Position numbers and translations under genes: made by a program. A stretch of 27,038 nt of DNA from Entrophospora sp. SA101. Its lineage: Eukaryota > Glomeromycota > Glomeromycetes > Entrophosporales > Entrophosporaceae. The stretch is from the NCBI GenBank assembly GCA_958430865.1, contig CAUDNR010000464.1:3084-30121 (forward strand), read 5' to 3'. The notes below the pieces were generated by a model, which was given only the letters and a program-made list of their open reading frames with translations, did no database searches and was not told where the DNA came from. Positions 17,995-27,038 of the stretch are shown one piece after another (position 1 is the stretch's first letter; the number at the start of each line of letters is the position of its first letter).

Positions 17995-18300
17995 GAAAAT
18001 TTTGGTTAGATTTAGTGCGTTATAAATTTTGTTTATTAGGAATTTGCTCTGAGCCGTTTTTATCTGTTTTTTTCCAAGGACAATTTTTTTGCAAAAATGC
18101 TTTTGAGGCTATTCCTGGTATGTAAAAAAAAGATAACAGCTATTTTTGCTTAGATTATGAGATGCTGTTAAAAATGCTTTAGGGCATAAAAAACCTATTA
18201 ATTTTACGAAAAATTTTTTGGTTAGATTTTTTGGTTAGGTTTCTAGAATGTATATCTTTTTAGGCTTTAGAGGAAGCAAAAACGGCTTAAAGATAATAGG

Positions 18301-18465
18301 ATGAATAAGGATTCTATAGCTTCCCGTAGGCTGTTTTCCGATAAGAAATCATTTTTTATACCCAAAATCCGATTAAAAGTACAACGAAAATGTAAACCAA
18401 TTGTAATTCAAGGTACGCGGAAAATGAAAAGGAATCGTTTTTTGGTTAGATTTATTTTAAGCTAA
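18301..18465 (+). CDS. Short basic ORF, 54 aa (copy 2)
   Basis: Same frame as 3839-4003 with one change: TGT (Cys) at 18391-18393 where copy 1 has TTT (Phe). Unrecognised and possibly not a gene. Confidence 0.2.
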   Translation: MNKDSIASRRLFSDKKSFFIPKIRLKVQRKCKPIVIQGTRKMKRNRFLVRFILS

Positions 18466-19024
18466 AAAAAATATATAGCAGAATCATTTAAAACCACCCA
18501 ACAATACCATGGGGCTTGTTCCAAAACCCCCAAAGTGCCATTGTGTACTTTCCACCATCCACCATCTTTTTCTCATTGTATTTTCTTTATATTATCTTTT
18601 ATTTCTTGGTTGGTTTTTAATGCAAGCTCCAATAATTTAGAATTTTGATTTACAAGGTTTTTAACATTATCTATTTCATAGCAGAACCAATTTCTAAAAA
18701 TATTTAAATGCAAAAAGGACATTTATATAGAAACCTATAATAGTTTTTGGTTTTTTTGTGATTTCAAAATCTAAATCTTCCCACAATTCCTTTCTTTTCA
18801 AAAACATATTGTGACTTTCTAGATCAGTTATTTCAATAAAAGACCCAAGTGTTGATTCTTCTTCTTCATCTTAGTAGATAATGAACTAGCAACATTAGTA
18901 GTATTTGCATTTTCTCTCTTCTAATAGAAAGTGAATTGACACCAGCATTTTTTTTTCCTGTAGATTGTGAAAGGGCATTTGAATTTCTTTTGATAGAATT
19001 TGCATTATTTGGCGAAATAGCATT
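18462..19024 (-). pseudogene. Broken gene of unknown function (copy 2)
   Basis: Repeats 4000-4562 with the same frame changes and in-frame TGA. Segments include NALSQSTGKKN, DEEEESTLGSF and DGGWWKVHNG. Unrecognised. Confidence 0.4.
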
Positions 19025-19141
19025 CTTTTATTTTATTAAATTTTTAATTTTTTTTTTCAAAAGTTTAAATAATTAAATTAGCCAATCACAATTTCGTATC
19101 CAAAAACTAATATTTTAAATCAATATGCTGTTAACATTTAA

Positions 19142-19949
19142 TTGTGTGGAAAGAGGCACATGAATCTTATTTCCTGGATCCAAACTTATCTCAATTATAT
19201 TGTATTCTGATTTGAGCTTGTGTGATAAACTTGGAAAAATATCAAAACACCCAATTTACTTGTCCTTAGATAATATTCCTTATGAATGAAGGAATAAAGA
19301 GTCACAGTAGAATTATTAGTTTGAAAGACAAAAATTCATCAACAAATAGGTTATTAAAACTCAAAAGTTTTCAAAATTCAATGAAATATACACTGCAGTT
19401 ATACCAGAAAAACTTCATCACTGTGATATTGGTTTATTTCAATACCAACTTCAATATATATACATTTGAGCTTTTAAAAGAGTTAAATACTAATTTATTA
19501 AATTAATGAATGAAAGATTCAAAGAGATACTAAGATTTAGGAATGTCAAGATTTTCAGAAATGAGATTTATAACCTTGCTATTTTTACTGCATCTGAATA
19601 TAGACAAGTCATGCAACAATCTGTATTTGTGTTTGATAACTTAGTTTCTACAAATCAAGATATAAGTAATAATATCACAGAAGATCAGAATGTATCTTTT
19701 TAGTTGGCTTACAGAATTTACTGAAGAAAATTTGGAGGATTTTCATGTATATTTTATTTTATGAGAATAATTCAATTAATTAATTAATCACCTAATGAAT
19801 GGGTTGATCCATTTGAAAAGGTTTCAGCAACTGAATTAAAATATACCTAAATTTCATCATTGGGTTTATCACACAATTTCAAGTATTAGAATGTTTGGAG
19901 CAATCAATGGTTTTAGTGCAGAAGCATATGAGACACTTACTACTTGCTG
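19142..19949 (+). pseudogene. Plavaka-type DDE transposase relic (copy 2)
   Basis: Same as 4680-5487, including the two overlapping open fragments (19282-19506 and 19506-19703), with the motifs HPIYLSLDNIPYE, TASEYRQVMQQ and KFHHWVYHTISSIRMFGAI spread over frames. Shared decay shows that it was dead before duplication. It ends at the LTR start. Confidence 0.7.
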
Positions 19950-20545
19950 ATTTACGGTCACTGGTTTAATTAGCTAATTATATCCCAAAGGCGCGTCCCC
20001 TTGAGATGTATCTGAATAATTAAAAGGATTCCCAACTAATAATTAAAAGTTGGCCAGACCATTAACCATTAGAAGGGCGGGGGGGTCAACCACACTGGGT
20101 TTATTAGTTACTTACAGTCAAAGACTATTTTATGTAAGTTATATATTTATTAAGGGTTATTATTATATTGTTGTTATCAAAGTTGTTATTAACAATATTA
20201 ACAATTTATTTATTTATTAGTTGTTCTTTTAACTTGGTCTAAAGCCAAGTGTATTTATACCTCTTGGGGCAGTACAAATAATGTGATATGTGCTACTCTA
20301 TTCTCCAATAATATGCTTATCAACTAATTATTAATTCTAAATAAATATTTACATCAGATGAGAAGGTTAATAAATATTAATATAGAAATATGAATAGGAA
20401 TAGTCTTTCATATGACACTGCGCAATCTGCGGCGTAGCCGTTACAATAATATATTTAGCGCATCACATGACTTCCGTAGTAAGTTCGTTCTAATTGGTCA
20501 ATATTAGCCGGGTAATTGATAGGTCCAAGATTTACTATCTCACAG
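19948..20545 (+). repeat. Ty3/gypsy-type LTR, longer version (copy 2), without internal region
   Basis: Starts TGATTTACGGTCACTGG and ends TTTACTATCTCACA. The first 100 bp are identical to the LTR at 5486; from 20048 on it differs at about 4 in 100 positions and has an extra segment of about 260 bp (20210-20490, including CTCTTGGGGCAGTAC and CACTGCGCAATCTGCGGCG). No gypsy pol follows, and no 5-bp target duplication is evident. Probably the complete LTR form; whether it is a solo LTR is unclear. Confidence 0.55.
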
Positions 20546-22625
20546 TACTAAAAAAAATAAATAAATGTTTGAATTTTTTTTTTTTTTAATCAAAAAAGAA
20601 ATTTTAAAATATATAAATATGATAGATTTTGGACTGAGGTTGATGTATCAAAAAAAATATTAAAATTATTATTATAAATAAAAAAAACATTTAACAACAT
20701 TAATTCAACTAAACCTTTTTTAAAAAAAGCCATCTAAACTGACTATCACTTGTGTGATTGATTCAATCATTAACACTAAGAAACAAACAATTTCAGAATT
20801 ATTGAAATTAATGCCATTACAAAGGTGAAGTAAAATAATAACTATTTAATATATAGATGATACTTAGCTTTTGTGTTGTTATCTAATCCTTTCCTCATAT
20901 ATGAATTCCTTTGTCCTCACATCCATCACAATGATTGTTCAATACATTTGATATCATCATTGACATAACAAACAATTGCATCACCCAAGTAATAAATAAT
21001 ACCAAGGCCATGCATAAATGAAACTTTTAATAATGCATGTCTCCAGAGTTCACAAGAATAAATAAATAGAGAGGATCAAAAAAATATTTTCCTTCCCATT
21101 GTATAGTTCCTTAAATGAATAATAAATCTGATGTTGACCACAGGTGTCAGATTTAATAAAACTTTCCTATAACAAACATGCAGGGCAGTGCAATTAAGCA
21201 CATTTCAGCACCATGGAACTTTTTTTCCACAGGTGAAAGCAACCTGAACATGCTGGAAGGCTTTTATAAGGTTGGCAAAAACTTCCCTAATCTTCCCCTC
21301 AGACCAGGCTGGCTGTTTCCATATGAGCATTGATCATTGATGAAGATCAGCATTTGTGTGTTATACCTCTCTAGAATAAAGTTGGTATCTGCAACTCAGG
21401 AGGTTGCAACCTGGGTTGTTGCTGTTTTGGATTTTCCCTGAATTCTGAGTTTTGAGTCCTGGGTTGCTGCCTTGTCAGTGGCACATCTACTCACCAACAA
21501 CCCTACCCCCATTTAAAAAATAACAAATTCAGTTGGTCAAATAAAAATTAGAGAAACAGAAAATTTATGGGAATGATTAATTTATAAATAACATACCAAA
21601 CAAAATCTGAAACATTTTATAACATTTTTCTTGTTGACCATATTGCTGACAAAAATATATATAATCATGTGATAATTTTAATCTATAGGACAGGGGACTG
21701 ATCAGGCAAAAACCCCACCCAAAATTATAAATTGGTTAGTATCAAAGAAACAGAGAATTTAGGAAAATAATTATACAAAACAAACACTATTTTACAACTT
21801 TCCTCTTAACATCAGAGCCCAAAATGCAATTTCAGGGTCACCAGCCCCACTCTGAATTGAAAATTCCTGTGCTTGAAACGAGTTGCAGATTTTCTTGATA
21901 TTCCTCCAGAGTTGCGACTTGGACACGGAGCCATCCTTAGAGGTAGGATCGTTGCAGGCAACTTTTTGGCCAGCGTGCCAGCAGCCTTCTCTGGTCAGGG
22001 AAGATTAGTGAAAGTGTCATTGATGATTGATGCAGTCTCGGTAAACTCCAGGGCCATGCCACCCCCCCCTGGAATTCGGTTGCATCATCATATCATTGGG
22101 CGTCGCAGGTTGGTTTAGCCTTATGTATATGAAGAATGTGTGTGAATGACTGTAAGTGTTCAAGGTAGCATGCGTGCTTCAACACTTGTAAAATTTCCGA
22201 TAATCAAACATTGCATATCAGATTGTTTCTTTTTCAACAGTCAATGCTGCCTTGACATCTTGTGATTATAATAATAATAATAGTATTAATATTATTAACG
22301 ATTACGCAAAGCAAAATATTATCAATGAAAATCTTGTAATCACCCAGCAAGATCTGCTCCGCGTTTTGATTCCAATTAAAATATTTATAAGCTAAAATAA
22401 AAGACACCTCATACATATCAATACAAGTAAAAAAAAGTAGTACCTCTGGTTAGTTATTAACACGTTTTCTTTAGGAGACCCAAACCAAACAACATCACTC
22501 GCGTTTTGTCACCTTGGACTCTGTCAAAAAATAAATTGATTTTCTTAAAAAAAAAAAACCACAGGGGGTCCATACATAAATAATTAGACGCGTTGTCGAT
22601 CGATCAACAAATTATAAAAAAAAAC
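20546..22625. other. AT-rich intergenic region, no gene supported
   Basis: About 2.1 kb. It holds A/T runs (20550-20600, 20690-20730), a GC-richer island at 21840-22120, a TAATAATAATAAT microsatellite near 22268-22285 and a palindromic GATCGATC at 22598. The frame at 21873-22118 (MKRVADFLDIPPELRLGHGA onward) lies in the GC-richer island and reads like protein, but I recognise no family and see no splice context that decides it. A minus-strand stretch near 20900-21060 gives a protein-like but broken reading. The last 180 bp (22440-22625) are the likely promoter of the next gene. Confidence 0.4.
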
Positions 22626-25140
22626 ATGCCAAAATCAGAAGTAGTAAAAAACAGAAAAAGAAGTCACTCAAAAAATGCTGCAGAAGCAGCCGTTGGGTAA
22701 GTGTTTTAAGGATGGTGGTGGTGGTTATCGCCACCACTCATCGTTACTATAGTTAAATTGTTAAAAATGGATGTGGTTTAATCATTACAACACTTGTTTT
22801 AAAAAAAAATGGTTATTGTCAATTGTCATTATCTTAATCAATTATTATAAACTATTTTTATTTAATTACCAGTGATAACAAGAAAAATATTGGGAAAGCA
22901 GTTCTAGAATCTGTCCGAAATTCAAACATTAAGAAGCCACGAGATAACGAAAATTTTGAATTCTATATCAAGAATTTCACCTTTTTGGGTGAATACTTCA
23001 ACGTCAAACTGGAGTGAGGAAGCTTATTTCATTTCGGCAGGCTTTCAAGATCTTAAAACAGCTCAACAAAGTCTGTTGATTCAATACAATTTAATGAAGA
23101 ATTTTTTCAGTGGTATTTCTTGTCCTGAATACGATCTTGTCCAAGAAAGGTTAAATAATTGGAAGGTAAAATTTTCGTCTATTCCTCCATTCCAAATAGA
23201 ACATTTAACTAACATTGTAATCGTTTCATCAGAAGAACTCAAAAGAAAGGAAAAAAACTTGGGAAAATGCAAAAGAAAATATAGAAATACGTAACCAACA
23301 GCTGAAATTAAATCTACTTAAAGTAGCCACTTGTCATATTATGTTTTATGTTTTTCATTAAAAACAATATCTTTTTTTATAGGCAAACAAACAAGTGCCT
23401 GAGCATCAAGGTCAAGTGGATGAAAGTGAATTAATAATCCAAAGGAGAAATCAACAAGTCAATTGTAAGATTGATGATGTCAATTATATTGATGATATTA
23501 TTGATGGTATCAATAATGATGAAAACATAGATGTATCGACAAATCAAGCATGTATGTATCACTTTAATATTAATTAATTTTTTAATTCTGGATTAACCTG
23601 ACATTTGTTTATTATGAAGCACCATCAATCATATCAATAGCTGCAGTGGACAAGGCTGACAGAACTATTTTATTATCAACTGGTAGAGATGTTATTACAG
23701 TTTTCCGAATGTGGGCTGTACCCAAGTATTTTTTTAATGCAATATATTATACGAGTTTCCCTTGCATTTTCAATCTGTGCTAATCATAGTTTAATTGTAA
23801 CAGCAACATGGAATTTATCCTTGATCCCAATGATCGACAGATGGCAAGAGTTTTTACCCCCACGGAGTTGGAAGAACTTAGAAACATGGCAAAATGCCAC
23901 ATTAACTTGGCAATTGATAAAGATTTGTGGGACTTTGTTGAGTCATTTCGTATTGTATGTTTCTTTGACAAAAAAAATCCTGACATAATGTTCCATTACT
24001 AACATAAAAGCAATTCAGCATAATGTATGTAAATATGTGCGTCGTCCAACCATAAGAGAATACAAGAATTATTGTGCATCAAAAGAACTCAATCTTGATC
24101 CTGATATTGATGAACAATATCATCACAAAATTTATGTTGTGAATGCCATTCAAGCATTGTAAGTAATTTTAATGAATTGTTAATTTTAGAGATTAATTGG
24201 CTAATTAATATTCATTATATATTCTCTGTAGTATAAGGCGGGTAGATATATATGGTCGAAACCATATAATCCTAAGTACAAGTGAAGATTGGTGGTCAGC
24301 GAATATTAATAACCCCTTGATCGAATTCTGTTATTTTGATCAGGGGTTAGTAGAGAGGTACTTTGTTTTTTTTTCTCCCTGTTATTCAAATTCTAACCTA
24401 TTGTCCTGTCTGTAGAAATGTTGTTCAGTCCATTCCATCACGTGATCGCCGTAATAGAGAGAATTTAATGAAAGTAAGAGTCCAATCAGGGAACAAACCT
24501 GATTTTCATTTAGTAGAATCACCACAGCTAATGTGTGGAGAGATAAAAAAAGATGATGATCTTGTAACAGATCAACAAAATACCGGAAAACTATTGCAAG
24601 AACTTTCAGATGAATTAGAATTTGCTTTTGGTAGTCTACCAAAAGATCAACAGCAAATTATCATGGAGATTGAAGCAACAGGATACAAGATTCAAAGTAA
24701 GTAAACTTGTAATGCTTGTATTATGTAACTATGTGATCATATTCCTCATTCCTTTGTTTTGCCTAGAAAAACGTGTTGGAATTTATGTAATGCGTGTTTT
24801 AGGGAGTGGTGTTTATCTTGGAAATGAGATTGATAGTTTTGAGATACCAACAATCTTACAGGATATTGACAAGTTGATAGATGGGATCCAAAAAGTGCTC
24901 ACAAGTAAAGTAAGAACACATTCCATTTTCACAATTATACTTTTCTGTAAGGGTTATAAATTTACAGTAATGCATTAATTATTTGAATAACAGGTACGGT
25001 TTGAAGAATCTGTCAAGCGTATTGAAATTGGCAAGAAAGCTGTTGGTTCCTCTTTTCCAAGGTTAGCATCAAATTTATCAGTATCCAATTTACCTGGAAA
25101 ATTCATCAGAGCCACTAATCACACACCCAAAAGAGCCTGA
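22626..25140 (+). CDS. Ten-exon gene of unknown function with PD-(D/E)XK-nuclease-like motif
   Basis: Exon model from GT-AG sites and frame: 22626-22696, 22873-23322, 23383-23551, 23620-23725, 23804-23954, 24019-24158, 24232-24357, 24416-24696, 24767-24909, 24994-25140. Introns are 58 to 176 bp, with donors such as GTAAGT and GTATGT and branch-like CTAAC. From exon 3 on, all joins keep frame. The product of about 593 aa starts MPKSEVVKNRKRSHSK (basic, possibly nuclear). It has a helical central part (FTPTELEELRNMAKCH) and YGRNHIILSTSEDWW. Exon 8 has KPDFHLV and, 13 codons after the Asp, CGEIKK, the D...ExK pattern of PD-(D/E)XK nucleases. A strand-like VGIYVMRVLGSGVYL and a basic end follow. 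Exon 2 needs two +1 frame changes (between about 22910 and 23014, and at the A run near 23256). It is therefore a pseudogene, has an undetected mini-intron, or contains sequence errors. I do not recognise the family; AMF carry large uncharacterised families with a similar PD..GE(I/V)K region. Confidence 0.7.
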
Positions 25141-27038
25141 GTAGCAAATTTGACAAAAATAAAGATGAGTTATTTAAAAAAAACAGTATTTATAGTGATA
25201 CACTTAAATTACTCAACACAATGATTTTTGCATGATGGAAAAAAATTGCACTAACGAAGAATCAGAATCTAATAATAAAACTTCAAGTCAAAATCAGAAT
25301 TAAAAATTAAAATATTAAATTGTATGTAGATATCGAATTTATCATTCTTGTTCCCGCATTTATTTGCATATATATTAATCAATATCCACCATCATCCATC
25401 AATTTACGCAAAATTTTGTGTATCTTTATAATAATAATTGAGAAAAAAAAAAAATATTCATCCACCAAAGCATCATCTTTTTGTTTACGAAATTAAAGAA
25501 AGAAGGATACTATTTTGACAACATAAAATATACTAAGTTGAATGGTAAAGAAGAAACATGAATATCAATCACAATAAATACCAATGAAAATGAAATAATT
25601 TCAAAGTCTTTATTTCCTTCCTCTTTTTTTTTAACACTTTACCAATCAAATGACATGTTGCAAGGTAGATGGTACTAACCTTCTTGAGTTTTGGCTGAAT
25701 TGTGTTTTTATGTTGCAGTATAATCATGTATTTTTCCGCAAATTTGCGGTTCCCATGGGTTAAAATCTTTCTCTTGGTTAGCTACTGTTTTTGGGGTGAT
25801 CACCATAATAATATCTGTAGAATTTGCAAATACGTATTTTTATTTCTTATTGTTCCTAGAACTTTATGAAATATTAATAACATCATTAATGTTAACATTA
25901 ACATTAGATATTTGCAATTTTGCAATTCATTAAAATATTGATACTGATTCTTCAGTAAAAAAATTTTTATAGCAGTTTATATTTTCTTCATCCGCAAAAT
26001 CTTGATAAATGATAAAACGACAATAAATTTATTCCATTTTTGGAATAATCTCTATCCTATGTAATTTTTAGCAATTATAAATTGTTTAAATTCATCAGTA
26101 AAACAAATAAACGACTTTGTTAAAATTATTTCTTTTAAGAACTTAGCATTTCGTTTTTATTGGTTTGTGTTGGTTCATATGGATAAGGATTTATTTTAAA
26201 ATATAAAAAAGAATTAGTCTGGTATTAGTGAAACAAAATCGATCAAAGAATTGTTGGATTGATTTCTTTTGTCAACATATTTAAGACAATTCTTTCCCTT
26301 ATGTTCACGAAAATAATTAAATTTTTTTAAAAAAAAATCCAACTTATGTTTTCCAATTAATTACATTTATAAAATTAATTCCTTTTTAACAAAAATGAAT
26401 CAACAAAAAGCTCTTGCTACATTATAAAATATGTAATGGCATAGATATACCAAGATTTAATAATACTATTGATGCAATCAACTTGTGGATTGATCTGGAA
26501 GAAATTAAAAGAAAAAAAAATTTTAAGAAAATTAATTATTTATTATATTAATCAATTTTTACAGTTTTAATTGCTATACATAATAAGAATTGTCCAAGAC
26601 CAGAACGTTTATTAAATATTGACACAAAAAACAATTATTTGTTTGAGCGAACAGGTAACAAAAATTTAACCCATGCAATTGTTGATTGACCAATCAAAAT
26701 TGTGAATTTGATAACGTAAAAATAAATAAATGTTGGTTTGTCAACAATTACTTCACCAACAGTTGTTTCGTTAACAAATGGTTCGAATTTAAGAAATTGG
26801 AAGCAACCATGCGGACAAACCTTTGAATAGTCTAACAAATTAAATTGTACCATTCGAAAATGTATTTAAAGGGTTGGTTTTCGACTTGGTTGAAGAATAA
26901 CTCTTCTCTTGACCATATCTCTCAATATAACCAAAATAACCTTGATATAACGGATGTCAACATTTAAGATATACGATTAAGACAAAACATGAACGATGTA
27001 TGAAAAAATCAAACAAATTTATTTAATAAAAACAAAAT
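25141..27038. other. AT-rich region, no gene supported
   Basis: About 1.9 kb. It contains a perfect palindrome TAATGTTAACATTA (about 25887-25900), long A and T runs, and a minus-strand open frame (26635-26853) whose product has no recognisable features. CCTTGATATAACGGATGTC near 26941-26960 resembles the pogo-like end at 15368-15386 but lacks the CAGTC start. Nothing else seen. Confidence 0.4.

Larger units (their letters stand above)
15479..20047 (+). repeat. Large direct repeat, copy 2
   Basis: Second copy of the block at 1017-5585, same orientation, starting right after the assembly gap. The rDNA unit and its spacer lie between the two copies. Confidence 0.9.

Noticed and set aside
21250..21500. 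Possible second hAT-like element (TAAGGTTGGCAAAAACTTCC near 21270)
   Set aside because: Only the first eight bases match the MITE end; no matching opposite end or 8-bp duplication found.
22234..22416. 60-codon minus-strand frame with an Ile-rich tail
   Set aside because: The tail is a translated TAA/TAT microsatellite.
23081..24642. Alternative frames over the spliced gene (23081-23272 minus, 23689-23988 plus, 23780-23986 minus, 24382-24642 minus, 24622-24978 plus)
   Set aside because: They conflict with the plus-strand exon model, whose splice sites join in frame.
26635..26853. 72-codon minus-strand frame
   Set aside because: Lies in repeat-like AT-rich DNA; no family or structure recognised.
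26938..26962. CCTTGATATAACGGATGTC as a second pogo-like terminus
   Set aside because: Lacks the CAGTC start and a flanking TA in the right place; similarity is short.
1..27038. CRISPR array, tRNA or 5S rRNA genes
   Set aside because: No regularly spaced repeats with unique spacers, and no tRNA or 5S internal promoter pattern was recognised by eye.

Overview
The window looks like nuclear DNA from a very AT-rich, repeat-filled fungus, most likely an arbuscular mycorrhizal fungus (Glomeromycotina). The SSU rRNA carries an exact match to the AMF-type primer motif (ATCAACTTTCGATGGTAGG on the minus strand) and the AMF-like GTTTCCCGTAAGG. The host-type gene is split by many short GT-AG introns. The mobile elements are of types I associate with these genomes: Polinton-like polB with an endonuclease VII domain, Plavaka, Ty3/gypsy, Tc1, and hAT and pogo-like MITEs. 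I cannot name the genus.

Layout. 1-205: 3' end of a Tc1-like transposase. 645-5485: a block holding a broken protein-primed DNA polymerase gene (minus strand, interrupted by a 124-bp hAT-type MITE), a divergent small Cys-rich ORF, a basic mini-ORF, an unknown broken gene and a Plavaka transposase relic. 5486-6506: an LTR joined to shreds of Ty3/gypsy pol. 6507-11848: one complete-looking rDNA unit on the minus strand (LSU, ITS2, 5.8S, ITS1, SSU). 11849-13711: its 5' spacer, with two diverged repeat units. 13712-15468: AT-rich DNA, a minisatellite and a pogo/Tigger-like hairpin terminus that runs into a 10-N assembly gap. 15479-20047: a second, nearly identical direct copy of the polB-to-LTR block, 14,462 bp from the first. 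20048-20545: the rest of the second LTR. 20546-22625: AT-rich sequence without a gene I can support. 22626-25140: a roughly ten-exon gene of unknown function with a PD-(D/E)XK-nuclease-like motif. 25141-27038: AT-rich, no gene supported.

The main result is that the rDNA unit is isolated, not one of a tandem array, and appears dead. The SSU has lost two universally conserved segments and carries changes in the 530 loop and at the 1492R site. The LSU lacks about 200 nt covering the helix 69-71 region and has a damaged peptidyl-transferase loop. Many of the substitutions are C-to-T or G-to-A. The unit sits between near-identical 4.6-kb direct repeats. Abrupt divergence inside the shared LTR suggests that LTR recombination set one edge of the duplication. 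An assembly artefact is the main alternative, because the second copy starts exactly at the gap. All comparisons with canonical rRNA and protein families are from memory and by eye.
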